Part shown: positions 16,022 to 25,115 of the stretch, piece after piece
How positions within the stretch are numbered: the first letter of the stretch is position 1
Layout: the number at the start of each line of letters is the position of its first letter
Origin: CAZUFB01 sp048173955
GTDB lineage: Bacteria; Actinomycetota; Coriobacteriia; Coriobacteriales; UMGS124
Direction: 5' to 3'
NCBI GenBank assembly: GCA_048173955.1
Contig: DBEYOB010000046.1
Location: 22,447 to 86,446, forward strand
DNA length: 64,000 nucleotides
Notes under the pieces: generated by a model
The model's database searches: none
What the model saw: only the letters and a program-made list of their open reading frames with translations
Told to the model about the DNA's origin: nothing
Position numbers and translations under genes: made by a program

Positions 16022-17506
16022 TTATGCCCGTGCCCCTCTGCCGCAGCAGTTCTTGTACTTTTTGCCGCTCCCGCAGGGGCACGGCTCGTTGCGGCCGACT
16101 TTGCGCACGGTGCCGTCGGGGTTGTAGAAGGTCTTTTGACCGGTCTCGCGCTCGTGGAGCTCCTGCTCGGACCAGCCGCACAGCTGCCAGGCGGGCAGGG
16201 CGTTGTAGAGGTTGGTCGCGAGCTGCACGAGGGCCTTGGGGTCGTCGGTGGCGTCCATGAGCCCCATGTCCTCGAGGTCGCCGGGCAGCTCGGAGACCCG
16301 GGCGCCCGTGTAGAACAGCTCGAGGATGTCCTCCATCGTGCGGTCGGCGTAGGCGTAGTCGTCATCGTCGTCGGGGACGTGCTCGTCCAGGTAGTCGCGC
16401 AGGGCAACGGCCGCCGGCATGTCGTAGAAGCCGTCGAACGCGTCGTCGCACACCAGGCCGTCGAGGGGGCGCAGCTCGCGCTTTGCCTGCTGGGCGAGCA
16501 GGTAGTCGCGGTAGACGTCGAGGTCCTCGAGGGCGTCCGGGCCGGCAAAGGCGTCCGAAAGCATGAAGTCGACCAGGTAGATGCCCTTGTCGTCGTCGCG
16601 CTCGGTCAGATCGAAGCCGTAGTCGCCCGACAGGCCGCTGCGATAGACCGCCTCGGCGAAGTCGCCGGGCTGCAGGGGGTCGTCGGCGAGCGAGCAGTAC
16701 TGCCGATAGGCTGCGTCGAGGTCGACGATGCCGTAGTAGGTCGTCGCGGTTTCGGCATATGCGACGGCTCCGGCGATCTTGGCCCGCTGGGCGCGCACGG
16801 CGTCGAGGTCGACGGCGCGGATCGCCGCGGCCAGCTCGTCGGGGACCGCCGCGGTGAACGTGTCGCCCTGCTTGAACAGGAAGATGTAGGGCGGCAGGGG
16901 GACGAGGTTCGCCGAGGAGAACACCTCGCCGTCCGCCAAGTCGTCGGGCCCAAACGAGAGGGGGCCCTTGTCGACGAGCCCGACGAGGAGCTCGAACTCG
17001 AGGTCGTCGAGGTTGAGCAGGTCGTAGGAGGTCTCGTCGGCAGCCCCCGCAATCTCGTCGGCGATGCGCTGCGCCAGGTCGCCCTTGTTGAGTTTCGAGA
17101 TGCCCGTCAGCCCCATTCCGCGTGCAAGCTGCTCGAGCTTGGCCTTGGGGAAGAGCGCGAACGTCTCGGCGAGGCCGGATGTCGGGGCGTGGCCGAGTGC
17201 CTCCCCGTCGAGGTGGGCGAGTAGGTTCTGCCGCGCGTCATCGGAGCGGGTGTGGCCCGCGAATGCGCCCATCGCGTCGAAGTGTTCGTTGATTGCCCGT
17301 TCGCGTTCCTCGGAGGAGAGGCCCGCCAGCACCCCGCGGTGCCAGCTGGCCGAGGGGGCGGGGTTCGCCCCGCTCGCCCCGCGGGCCAAGTGGCCCATGT
17401 GGTCCACGCTCAGCCCGGCGTTTCGCCCGGCGATGCCCGCCTCGACGTCCGCCGGCGTGACACCCGGGAAGTAGAGCAGGTTGTTGTCGTCGAACGATGC
17501 CGCCAT
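16022..17506 (-). CDS. SEC-C motif protein with Rho-N/SAP-like segment
   Basis: 494 residues, acidic, cytoplasmic. The last 25 residues are a SEC-C zinc motif, GRNEPCPCGSGKKYKNCC, as at the C-terminus of SecA and of many unrelated proteins. Near residue 124 the segment LEQLARGMGLTGISKLNKG resembles the helical Rho N-terminal/SAP-like fold, which can bind nucleic acid. The rest (about 330 residues) matches nothing I recognise. The ATG follows GGAGGTCCCC. It is monocistronic and flanked by R2 palindromic elements on both sides. Function unknown; nucleic-acid or ribosome association is a guess from the two small motifs. Confidence 0.75.
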   Translation of the reverse strand: MAASFDDNNLLYFPGVTPADVEAGIAGRNAGLSVDHMGHLARGASGANPAPSASWHRGVLAGLSSEERERAINEHFDAMGAFAGHTRSDDARQNLLAHLDGEALGHAPTSGLAETFALFPKAKLEQLARGMGLTGISKLNKGDLAQRIADEIAGAADETSYDLLNLDDLEFELLVGLVDKGPLSFGPDDLADGEVFSSANLVPLPPYIFLFKQGDTFTAAVPDELAAAIRAVDLDAVRAQRAKIAGAVAYAETATTYYGIVDLDAAYRQYCSLADDPLQPGDFAEAVYRSGLSGDYGFDLTERDDDKGIYLVDFMLSDAFAGPDALEDLDVYRDYLLAQQAKRELRPLDGLVCDDAFDGFYDMPAAVALRDYLDEHVPDDDDDYAYADRTMEDILELFYTGARVSELPGDLEDMGLMDATDDPKALVQLATNLYNALPAWQLCGWSEQELHERETGQKTFYNPDGTVRKVGRNEPCPCGSGKKYKNCCGRGARA

Positions 17507-17704
17507 GGGGACCTCCGGGTGTCTGCGGGTTGTCGGGCGCGTGTGCGATGCTTGCGTGATGCCTGTGCGATGCCGAGAAGTATAGCCGACCGGAGGCCGG
17601 GAGGTGTGCCGGCGATGTGCCGGCGCGAGGCCGGTAGGCGGCGGATGTGTGGGCTGGGGCTGCCCGCTGGAAACGGCTGTGCGGGCCGGTGGGCGGCCCG
17701 CTGG

Positions 17705-17836
17705 AACGGCCGTGCGGGCTGACGGCTGTCTAATTTCTGAAAGAGGTTGAGGGTTTGGCGGAAAAACCGCAGGTCGCGCTATCCCAACTTGAGGGTTTTC
17801 CGAAAAGTGAACACCCTGTCAGCCCGCACAGCCGTT
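17705..17836 (+). repeat. R2 long palindromic element, copy B
   Basis: AACGGCCGTGCGGGCTGAC (17705-17723) pairs with GTCAGCCCGCACAGCCGTT (17818-17836), one mismatch. The core of about 94 bases, with CTGAAAGAGGTTGAGGGTTT and CCCAACTTGAGGGTTTTCCG, is shared with copies C and D. More copies of the arm sequence continue to about 17960. This fills most of the 17507-18040 gap. Confidence 0.85.
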
Positions 17837-18040
17837 TTGGGCTTGCACAGCCGCCAGCCCTGTCAGCCCGCACAGCCGTTTTGGGCTTGCACGGCCGTTC
17901 GGTCCGGCCCGCACAGCCGTCGGCTCGGCCCGGCTCGCGCAGCCGTTCGACCGTGGCCCGCTCCGCATGGCCGCTCCGCATGCGCAGCCGCCGGTCCCCC
18001 CGCTCTCCCTTCTATCCTGCCCGCCTGTGTCCCTTTCGCC

Positions 18041-19504
18041 TCACCGTACCCGACGCAGCGCGTTGCCCCTTCCGGTTCCGGCGACTTTCTCGACGCGTCC
18101 GGTTGCGAGAAGCGTGTCGACGGCGTTGCGCAGTTTGGCGGATATGCCCTTGTATCCCAATGCGTGCGCGAGTTCGGTAAGCGAGAGGGGCTCTCCGTCG
18201 AGTGCCCGCAGGATGCCGTCGAGGTAGGAGCCATCGCCTCCGGGTGCCCTTTTCGGAAGGAACGCCGGATGTGCGGGTATGGTGACCGAGAGGAAGCCGC
18301 GGTTCTCGTCCATCTCGAAGACGGGCAGAGGCGAGCCGTTGCGTTCCAGTGCCTCGAACGCATTGGGAAAGCCGGTGTTGCGTCCTTCGATGAGGTGGAG
18401 CTCTTTCAAGAAGTCTCCGATGCGGCGGTTGCGGTAAACGCGGGCGCGGATGCGGCGGCGGGCGATGGCCTCGTCGGTGATGCTGCGGTCGAAGCCCGGG
18501 AAGCTGGTTATTTCCATGGCCGAGGGTGTGATGCGCACCGTGACGGGTTCTGCAATCTGGTACGAGCGGTGATAGACCGCGTTGGAGAGGATCTCCTCGA
18601 CGGCTCGGAAGGGGTAGTTGTACACGACGTCAGCCTCCGCCTTGTCGGGATGCTTGGTTGTCTGACGCGCGATGACGTAGTTCTCGATGAAGGAGAGTGC
18701 GTCTTTGAGCTGGCGTTGGATTGGCCCTGTGAACGTCCTTTCGAGCATGTCGGCGCCGGTGGGGTTGGGGATGTCGACGATTTCGATTCGCGCGTAGCGG
18801 AAGTAACGCTCCGGGTGCTCGGAGAACATGAGGATGCCCACGTTGCGCGGATGGAGGTCTTCGGGTGGCCCTGACACGAGCTGCAGGTTCTCGGCGAGCT
18901 CGAGCAGCCCCATGGTTTCGGAATGCCGATAGAGGTCGCTTCCGACCTCTTTAAGGTGCTCACGGATGAGGGCGGGACTGAGCGCGTCGATTGGGGCGAG
19001 CAGGTTGGGCCGGTCGTCGAAGGGGATGTCGCTCGATGCGTAGAAGAGCTCCTTCTCTTCTTGTGGGGATGCGACGATGGTGCTGCTGAATTTGCGGATG
19101 TAATAATGCTTCTCCGACTTCTGAGAGAGCACATCCTTAGATGCCTTGTAGGGCCGCCCGTGGCCGCCGGGCACCCAGATCACAATGATGTGGACCCCGT
19201 CGAAGAGCACGGGTTCGACAACGGGGTTGTAAAGCGGCTCGATGCAATGGCAAAGACCGACCAGGCGCTTGAGGATGCCGTCGATTCGTTCCGGCTCGAT
19301 GCCCTTGGGGGGAAGAACGGGCATCCCGTCGCGTTCTTCGGCCCCGATAACAAGGTAGCCGCCTCCGATGTTGTCGATGTCGTTTGCAAAGGCGCAGATG
19401 GTGTGAATGACGGGCGTTGGGTTGAAATCGGCTTTGAACTCGATGCGCGACGATTCCACGACGTGGCCGTTGACGAGATCGCCGATGTTGACGGGTATTC
19501 CCAT
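18041..19504 (-). CDS. Schlafen/AlbA_2-domain putative transcriptional regulator
   Basis: 487 residues. The N-terminal AlbA_2 (Schlafen-type) domain runs from ESSRIEFKADF near residue 18 through GGGYLVIGAEERDG and a basic GRPYKASKD region. A second domain with FRAVEEILSNAVYHRSY near residue 310 resembles the ATPase-like C-terminal domain of this regulator family. A winged-helix segment ends the protein. Members are usually called ATP-binding or HTH-containing regulators. The ATG at 19504 has GGAG six bases upstream; another ATG two codons earlier overlaps that site. A striking array of TCGAG motifs sits directly upstream, suggesting autoregulation. Copies B and C of the R2 repeat bracket the gene. 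Confidence 0.8.
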   Translation of the reverse strand: MGIPVNIGDLVNGHVVESSRIEFKADFNPTPVIHTICAFANDIDNIGGGYLVIGAEERDGMPVLPPKGIEPERIDGILKRLVGLCHCIEPLYNPVVEPVLFDGVHIIVIWVPGGHGRPYKASKDVLSQKSEKHYYIRKFSSTIVASPQEEKELFYASSDIPFDDRPNLLAPIDALSPALIREHLKEVGSDLYRHSETMGLLELAENLQLVSGPPEDLHPRNVGILMFSEHPERYFRYARIEIVDIPNPTGADMLERTFTGPIQRQLKDALSFIENYVIARQTTKHPDKAEADVVYNYPFRAVEEILSNAVYHRSYQIAEPVTVRITPSAMEITSFPGFDRSITDEAIARRRIRARVYRNRRIGDFLKELHLIEGRNTGFPNAFEALERNGSPLPVFEMDENRGFLSVTIPAHPAFLPKRAPGGDGSYLDGILRALDGEPLSLTELAHALGYKGISAKLRNAVDTLLATGRVEKVAGTGRGNALRRVR

Positions 19505-19532
19505 GGTCATCTCCGCACAAGACGATGGTTTG

Positions 19533-19621
19533 TCGAGTCACTCGATAAGTATATATCGAGTGACTCGACAATATCTTATCGAGTCCGGAGGCCCCATCGA
19601 GTATGCAAGGTCCCATCGAGC
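19533..19621 (-). promoter_or_regulatory. operator array upstream of the AlbA_2 regulator
   Basis: TTGTCGAGTCACTCGATA (19530-19547) is perfectly inverted at 19554-19571. Each arm holds its own 13-bp palindrome, TCGAGTCACTCGA and TCGAGTGACTCGA, with centres 23 bp apart. A third TCGAGT begins 23 bp further on (19579), and TCGAGT/TCGAGC recur at 19597 and 19616. The first pair covers a TATACT-like minus-strand -10. Confidence 0.65.
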
Positions 19622-19708
19622 GTGCAGGCGTTGCCGCAGAAATCGCGCCGACGGCCGTGCTGGCTGGTGGGCGGCCCGCCGGAACGGCCGTGCAGGCTGG
19701 TCGGGCCG

Positions 19709-19838
19709 AACGGCTGTGTGGGCTGACAGCTGTCTACTTTCTGAAAGAGGTTGAGGGTTTGGTGGCAAAACCGCAGGTCGCGCTATCCCAACTTGAGGGT
19801 TTTCCGAAAAGTGAACACCCTGTCAGCCCGCACGGCCG
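19709..19838 (+). repeat. R2 long palindromic element, copy C
   Basis: AACGGCTGTGTGGGCTGAC (19709-19727) pairs with GTCAGCCCGCACGGCCG (19822-19838). The core is almost identical to copy B and in the same orientation. Confidence 0.85.
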
Positions 19839-19945
19839 CCGACCCGGCCCGCACGGCTGTTCGGCCACCCGTCCGCGCGGCCGTCGGCCCGGCTCGCTCG
19901 CATGGCCGGTGCAGGCTGCCGTTCGCGGAAAACTCGCTCACCGAG

Positions 19946-19995
19946 CAAATTCGATGAACTAACTCATTGAACAAATTCACCGAACCGATTATAGT
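19946..19995 (+). promoter_or_regulatory. promoter and direct repeats for flavoprotein-cytochrome operon
   Basis: TTGAAC (19967-19972), a 17-base spacer and TATAGT (19990-19995) form a good sigma-70-type promoter. CAAATTCGATGAAC (19946-19959) and CAAATTCACCGAAC (19972-19985) are direct repeats 26 bp apart; the second overlaps the promoter and could be an operator. Confidence 0.6.
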
Positions 19996-20134
19996 GTGCA
20001 CGTACCGCGAGAGGCATGAGGCGGCCGCAGGCGCGTTGCGGGATTGCCGGTGTCCCTCGGGGATCCCTGCAAGGGGATGTATCGAAACCAGGGAATTGCC
20101 CCGCGGAGGGGCAGCGAACGAGAGGGGATTTGCA

Positions 20135-21484
20135 ATGAAACTGAGCCGCCGCAACTTCCTGAAGAACGCCGCAATGGGTACCGCGGCCGCCGCGGCCGCG
20201 AGTGTGGCCGCCAGCGCCGGTGTCGCGCTGGCCGACGAGGCCGCTGCGACTTCCGACCAGCTTGTCATGCCCGACGTGCAGCAGGCGCTCAACACCGGAG
20301 CCGACGCCGCCGCCATCCAGTGGGCCGACCAGGCCGAGGTCGTCGTCGTGGGCTGCGGCTCGGGCGGTGCCCCCGCCGCAATCGAGGCCGCCCGCGCTGG
20401 CGCCGACGTGCTCGTCATCGAGAAGATGGACTGGCTCGGCGGCTGCATGCGCCGCTGCGGCGGCGGCCTCATGGGCTGCAACACGCTCGTCCAGCAGAAG
20501 CTCGGCATCGAGGACCCGGGCACCGACGTCCTCTACGACTACATGGCCGCCTGCGCCGGCAACCACTACGACCCCGACCTGCTCCGCACGTACGTTGAGA
20601 ACGCCGGTCCGTGCGTCGACTGGGTCATCACGCCCGTCGAGGAGGGCGGCCTGGGCGGCCAGCCCCTCGAGGAGTGGGAGCTCGGCCCCGAGGACGGCAT
20701 GCAGGGCATCGTGTCGCCCGGCCTCAACGTGGGCGCCCCGAGCGACGTCGAGAACAACTACTGGGAGGAACTCGGCTTCGGCTCCGACATCGAGCACCGT
20801 CGCGTGCACTGGTTCAAGTCGAACCCTGAGGACGTCGACCCCGGCGACCGTCAGTACACCGCCTACACTGGCAACGACTTTGGCGCCGGCTACGGCTCGG
20901 TGGGCGGCGGCGGAACCGGCCTGTGGAAGCCGTTCGAGGACGAGCTCTACAACCTCGAGAACGTCCGCATCCAGATGGAGACCACCATCAAGGGCATCAT
21001 CATGAACGCTAACGGCGAGGCCATCGGCGTGAGTGTGGCCCCCACCGCCGGCGGCGACGTCTACAACATCAAGGCCACCAAGGCCGTGATCATCGCCACG
21101 GGCACCTTCGTGTGCGACAAGGAGATGTACGAGAACTTCACCGGCAAGCCCTGGACGTACGAGGAGGACCCGCGCTCCATCGTGAACGGTAGCCCCTACA
21201 ACGACTACCAGGCCGACGGCGCCGGTGTCAAAGCCCTGCTCGCTGTGGGCGTCGCCCCGCGCTACATCATCGAGGGCAACTCGGGCGGCATGCGCATCAA
21301 CAGCAACGCCCAGGCCATCAACACCTACGGCGAGATCGTCCCGCGCCTCTACATCACCTCGCGCGCCGTGGGCGGTCTGTTCGCTGAGGACCACTACCCG
21401 CAGTGCGGCGTGTTCGTGACGTCGGGCATCGTCTTCGGCCGCATCGCCGGCATCAACGCCGCTGCGCTCCCGGCTTGGGAGTAG
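20135..21484 (+). CDS. Tat-exported flavoprotein subunit of a split flavocytochrome
   Basis: 449 residues, about 100 shorter than the other complete flavoproteins here. A twin-arginine signal (LSRRNFLKNAAMG) leads to the FAD motif VVVVGCGSGGAPAA near residue 69 and VLVIEK. FAD contacts recur at AVIIATGTF and the C-terminal VFGRIAGINAAAL. The usual capping-domain arginine motif (G.RF..E) is not evident, so a different active site or substrate is likely. The hexaheme cytochrome gene starts 135 bases downstream, and a hairpin lies between them. The pair resembles the reductase/cytochrome arrangement of the Eggerthella cardiac glycoside reductase operon, but identity with it is not claimed. The ATG follows AGAGGGG. 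Confidence 0.85.
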   Translation: MKLSRRNFLKNAAMGTAAAAAASVAASAGVALADEAAATSDQLVMPDVQQALNTGADAAAIQWADQAEVVVVGCGSGGAPAAIEAARAGADVLVIEKMDWLGGCMRRCGGGLMGCNTLVQQKLGIEDPGTDVLYDYMAACAGNHYDPDLLRTYVENAGPCVDWVITPVEEGGLGGQPLEEWELGPEDGMQGIVSPGLNVGAPSDVENNYWEELGFGSDIEHRRVHWFKSNPEDVDPGDRQYTAYTGNDFGAGYGSVGGGGTGLWKPFEDELYNLENVRIQMETTIKGIIMNANGEAIGVSVAPTAGGDVYNIKATKAVIIATGTFVCDKEMYENFTGKPWTYEEDPRSIVNGSPYNDYQADGAGVKALLAVGVAPRYIIEGNSGGMRINSNAQAINTYGEIVPRLYITSRAVGGLFAEDHYPQCGVFVTSGIVFGRIAGINAAALPAWE

Positions 21485-21496
21485 GCGTTCTGCAGC

Positions 21497-21545
21497 AACG
21501 GGGGCGTGTCCGATGGGTTTGCTGACCGTCGGCGCCCCCGTTTCC
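21497..21545 (+). terminator. hairpin between flavoprotein and cytochrome genes
   Basis: AACGGGGGCG (21497-21506) pairs with CGCCCCCGTT (21533-21542), followed by TCC. The T-run is short, so it may attenuate rather than end transcription. Confidence 0.4.
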
Positions 21546-21619
21546 GCGTGGTCGGCACCTGCCGGCGCAGTCGGCTGCCGGCCGCGCCCGGTTTGTTGGA
21601 GAAGAGGGAGCGTGTCCCC

Positions 21620-22585
21620 ATGAGTATCAACGCAACAGAATCAAGACGTCTCAGACTTGCGATATGCGCCGTCGGCGGCATGCTGGTGTTGGGGCTCGCC
21701 GGCGCGGCATGCGGCATGCGGGCGATTTCGAACGCATCGGCCGAGGAGGCCGCCCAGACCCCCGCCGTTGAAGCCGCCCCTGCCGCCGACGGGTCCTCGG
21801 CTGCCGAGACGGACACCCGCCCGCAGCTCACCCCGTCGAGCGCGACGTCGCAGGCGATTTCGGAGAACCAGCCCATCAGCGGTAACATGACGCTTCCCGG
21901 TGGGGGTGCAGCTGCGGGTGCGGGGACGGGCGGCATGCCCCAGCTCGCCGCTACGAGCGAGGGCTCGCGTGCCAACCTTGAAGGCCTGCAGGACCTCTCC
22001 TACCTGGGAGATGCTGCCTCGCAGGCTTCGACCACTGCCGGCGCCGCGTCTTCGGCCGGCTCTTCGTCTGCGCCGACCCAGACCGCATCGGCGACCGAGG
22101 ACATCACCGCGCTGGTGGGCGAGTCGTTCTCGATGGACGTGGACTGCACGCTGTGCCACACGAAGGAAATCGACAACATGCAGATCGAGGGCTTTACCGG
22201 CTACAACCACAAAGACCTCACCTGCATCATGTGTCACGACGATGAGGAGTCGCTGGCTGCCGCGCACGAGGAGTACTCCGTCCGCCAGGCGACTCGCGTG
22301 GTCGCCCTCGTGAACACCACGGTCGACGAGGAGCTGTGCTTCTCGTGCCATGGCGACCGCGAGGCCCTGATTGCCGCCACCGCCGACTCGACCGTGCTTG
22401 TGGACGAGAACGGCACGCAGGTCAACCCTCACGACCTGCCTGCCGGCGACCAGCATGCCAGCATTACCTGCGGCTCGTGCCACAAGATGCACAATGACCT
22501 GACGACCCAGCAGACGGCGCAAAACACGTGCCTCACCTGCCACCACGCCAACGTGTACGAGTGCAACACCTGCCATGTTGCGTAA
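21620..22585 (+). CDS. membrane-anchored hexaheme c-type cytochrome
   Basis: 321 residues. An N-terminal hydrophobic segment (residues ~10-32) is an uncleaved anchor or a signal, followed by a flexible Ala/Ser/Thr/Gly linker of about 130 residues. The C-terminal 150 residues hold six CxxCH heme sites: CTLCH, CIMCH, CFSCH, CGSCH, CLTCH and CNTCH. This resembles the heme domain of flavocytochrome c fumarate reductases and small tetraheme cytochromes. It probably carries electrons from the membrane to the flavoprotein encoded just upstream. The ATG follows GAGGGAG. Heme attachment genes are not in the window. Confidence 0.9.
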   Translation: MSINATESRRLRLAICAVGGMLVLGLAGAACGMRAISNASAEEAAQTPAVEAAPAADGSSAAETDTRPQLTPSSATSQAISENQPISGNMTLPGGGAAAGAGTGGMPQLAATSEGSRANLEGLQDLSYLGDAASQASTTAGAASSAGSSSAPTQTASATEDITALVGESFSMDVDCTLCHTKEIDNMQIEGFTGYNHKDLTCIMCHDDEESLAAAHEEYSVRQATRVVALVNTTVDEELCFSCHGDREALIAATADSTVLVDENGTQVNPHDLPAGDQHASITCGSCHKMHNDLTTQQTAQNTCLTCHHANVYECNTCHVA

Positions 22586-22656
22586 GGCCATGCGCGCGTG
22601 AGCCACGGCGCAGCAAGTCGTGGCGTCGCAGCGAGTTGTAGTGCGGGAATGTAATC

Positions 22657-22692
22657 CGCAACGCGACCGTCGAAGCAGGCGGTCGCGTTGCG
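22657..22692. terminator. hairpin after cytochrome gene
   Basis: CGCAACGCGACCG (22657-22669) pairs perfectly with CGGTCGCGTTGCG (22680-22692) around a 10-base loop. There is no clear T-run. It lies between the cytochrome stop and the TetR start. Confidence 0.5.
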
Positions 22693-22731
22693 CTATCCTT
22701 GCCAGTGCCGCACGACAGAAAGGACGCCCCC

Positions 22732-23421
22732 ATGATGACCTCCCGACAGAAACGCGCCCAGCAGACGCGCGCCAACCTGTTGGAGGTAGGTGCCCGGCTC
22801 ATTGAGGAGCGGGGGTACGAGAGCGTCTCCATCAAGGACATCGTGGAGGCGGCGGGTGTGTCGGTCGGCACGTTCTACCATTACTTCGACTCGAAGGGCG
22901 TGCTCTACTACGCCTACATCGACCAGTACTTCGTATCGCTGCGGGAGGGCCTGGTCAACAACATGGACCGTCCGCCTCTCGAGAATCTGGGGCTGTATGT
23001 CGACGGCCTGCTCGAGACAATCGAAACGGCGGGGCCTGAGTACGTGTCGCATTGGTTGAGCCATACGGCCGACGCGGAGTATCACCGGCAGATTGGCTAC
23101 GAAGGCGATGTGAGCCTTATCCACGCATCGCACATCCGCGACTGCATCGACGCGTACGTCGAGCGCGGGGTGCTGAGACCCGGTGTGCGTTCGGCGGTGA
23201 TCGCCGAGACGGTCATGACGTTGTTCTACGGCATCGACGTGCGCTACTGCATGAGCGGCGGGACGCTCTCGCTTGAGGCGTGGGGTCGCAACATCAAGTC
23301 GTTCCTCTACAAGAACATCGTGCCGTTCATGGCGGAGCCGCCTGCGGAGTCTCCGCACGACTATGACCCCGATGTCTATCTGGACACGGGCGAGGATGGG
23401 CCGGGCGTCGCGCAGCCCTGA
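22732..23421 (+). CDS. TetR-family transcriptional regulator
   Basis: 229 residues. The N-terminal HTH is typical: QTRANLLEVGARLIEERGYE, then VSIKDIVEAAGVSVGTFYHYF. The ligand-binding C-terminal domain is unassigned. GAAAGGA precedes the first of two adjacent ATGs. It follows the flavoprotein-cytochrome pair and precedes an aldo/keto reductase in the same direction, so it may regulate either. A short palindrome (GCCATCATATGGC, 23778-23790) in front of the aldo/keto reductase gene is a candidate site. Confidence 0.88.
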   Translation: MMTSRQKRAQQTRANLLEVGARLIEERGYESVSIKDIVEAAGVSVGTFYHYFDSKGVLYYAYIDQYFVSLREGLVNNMDRPPLENLGLYVDGLLETIETAGPEYVSHWLSHTADAEYHRQIGYEGDVSLIHASHIRDCIDAYVERGVLRPGVRSAVIAETVMTLFYGIDVRYCMSGGTLSLEAWGRNIKSFLYKNIVPFMAEPPAESPHDYDPDVYLDTGEDGPGVAQP

Positions 23422-23486
23422 GATGCATGCGGGCCGGCGGGCGATCCACCGGAACGGCTGTGCGGGCTGGTGGGCGGCCCGTTGGA

Positions 23487-23617
23487 AACGGCTGTGCGGG
23501 CTGACAGGGCGTTCACTTTTCGGAAAACCCTCAAGTTGGGATAGCGCGACCTGCGGTTTTGTCACCAAACCCTCAGCCTCTTTCAGAAATTAGACAGCTG
23601 TCAGCCCGCACAGCCGT
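23487..23617 (-). repeat. R2 long palindromic element, copy D (inverted)
   Basis: AACGGCTGTGCGGGCTGAC (23487-23505) pairs with GTCAGCCCGCACAGCCGT (23600-23617). The core matches copies B and C in reverse orientation. It is in the 23422-23880 gap between TetR and the aldo/keto reductase. Confidence 0.85.
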
Positions 23618-23777
23618 CAGCTCAGCCCGCACGGCCGTTCGGCCCGGCCCGCACAGCCGTCAGCCCGGCCCGCCCGACCTCCGGTCTGCAGGTGGGCCAT
23701 GCGGCCAGCCGTCGCCGGAGGTGCCTCGCCTTCCGGCGGCATTTTCTGGACGGCAGGGTCTTCAGGGCGGCCCTTAT

Positions 23778-23790
23778 GCCATCATATGGC
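23778..23790. promoter_or_regulatory. short palindrome before aldo/keto reductase
   Basis: GCCAT-CAT-ATGGC lies about 90 bases upstream of the start and could be an operator for the neighbouring TetR protein. Confidence 0.25.
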
Positions 23791-23880
23791 GCATGGGCGA
23801 CCCGGCCGCCGCCATCGCTGCCCTGGCGCCCGGATTGTCCTGCTGCACGCGTCCGCGCACGAGGAGAGGAAGCGACCCCT

Positions 23881-25032
23881 ATGACCGATACGACCGCCGC
23901 ATCGGAGAGCGCCCCCATGAAGCGCTTCGGTTTCGGCTGCATGCGCCTGCCGGTGACCGACGAGAACGACCAGACCACGTTCGACATGCCCCAGATCGAG
24001 CAGATGGTCGACGAGTTCCTCGCCGCCGGCTTCACCTACTTCGACACCGCCTACATCTACCACGGCCGCGAGGGCGAGAACGCCGTGCGCCGCGCGCTCG
24101 TCGAGCGCCACCCGCGCGAGGCGTTCGTGCTGGCCGACAAGCTCCCCACGATGTCGCTCAAGGAAGAGGGCGACCAGGAGCGCATCTTCGAGGAGCAGCT
24201 GGCCAAGTGCGGCGTGGAGTACTTCGACTACTACCTGCTGCACCACCTGGGCGGCCTGTTCTACAAGAACGCCGCCAAGTTCGACTCCTTCTCGTTCATC
24301 CGCCGGCTCAAGGAGGAGGGCAAAGTCCGCAACATCGGCTTCTCCTACCACCACGACCCGGCCTTCCTCGACCAGCTGCTGACCGAGCATCCCGAGGTCG
24401 ACTTCGTGCAGCTGCAGATCAACTACCTCGACTGGGAGGACCCGGCCGTCCAGTCGCGCGCCTGCTGGGAGATCGCGCGCAAGCACGGCAAGCCGATTGT
24501 GGTCATGGAGCCCGTCAAGGGCGGCGGCCTGTCGCAGCTTCCCCCCGAGGCCGTCGAGCTGCTGCGCGAGGCCGACCCGGACGCCTCGCCCGCGTCGTGG
24601 GCCCTGCGCTTCGCGGCCGGCGTCGAGGGCGTGATGATGGTGCTGAGCGGCATGTCGACCATCGACCAGCTGCGCGACAACGTCGCCACGATGGGCGACT
24701 TCAAGCCGCTGACCGACGACGAGCACGCCCTGCTGCGCGCGGTGGCCGACATCGTGCACAACCAGACGGTCGTGCCCTGCACGGCGTGCCGCTACTGCGT
24801 CGACTCCTGCCCCAAGGGCATCGCCATCCCCGAGTACTTCGCGCTGCTCAACGCTGACAAGCGCATGGTGAGCCAGGGCTTCTCCACGCAGCGCATCTTC
24901 TACCGCAACCTCATGAACGCCCACGGCAAGGCGTCGGAGTGCATCGGGTGCCGCCGCTGCGAGCGTATGTGCCCGCAGGGCATCCACATCCCCGAGGAGC
25001 TCAAGAAGGTCGTTGCTGCGTTCGAGGGGTAG
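23881..25032 (+). CDS. aldo/keto reductase with two C-terminal [4Fe-4S] ferredoxin motifs
   Basis: 383 residues. The N-terminal (beta/alpha)8 domain shows the family's catalytic set: Asp and Tyr in FDTAYIYHG, Lys in LADKLPT and His in LLHHLGG. The C-terminal region has two cluster motifs, CTACRYCVDSCP near residue 300 and CIGCRRCERMCP near residue 353. Such ferredoxin-bearing aldo/keto reductases are common in anaerobes and may exchange electrons between carbonyl substrates, NAD(P)H and ferredoxin. The ATG follows GAGAGGAAG; a 63-codon extension is rejected. The substrate is not known. Confidence 0.9.
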   Translation: MTDTTAASESAPMKRFGFGCMRLPVTDENDQTTFDMPQIEQMVDEFLAAGFTYFDTAYIYHGREGENAVRRALVERHPREAFVLADKLPTMSLKEEGDQERIFEEQLAKCGVEYFDYYLLHHLGGLFYKNAAKFDSFSFIRRLKEEGKVRNIGFSYHHDPAFLDQLLTEHPEVDFVQLQINYLDWEDPAVQSRACWEIARKHGKPIVVMEPVKGGGLSQLPPEAVELLREADPDASPASWALRFAAGVEGVMMVLSGMSTIDQLRDNVATMGDFKPLTDDEHALLRAVADIVHNQTVVPCTACRYCVDSCPKGIAIPEYFALLNADKRMVSQGFSTQRIFYRNLMNAHGKASECIGCRRCERMCPQGIHIPEELKKVVAAFEG

Positions 25033-25115
25033 GAGTGTCGCGGCGACCTGCCCCCGTCGCTTGCGGACGGGTTGTCGTGACGTCGGGCCGGCATGCGAGA
25101 TGCCGGGCCGGCATG

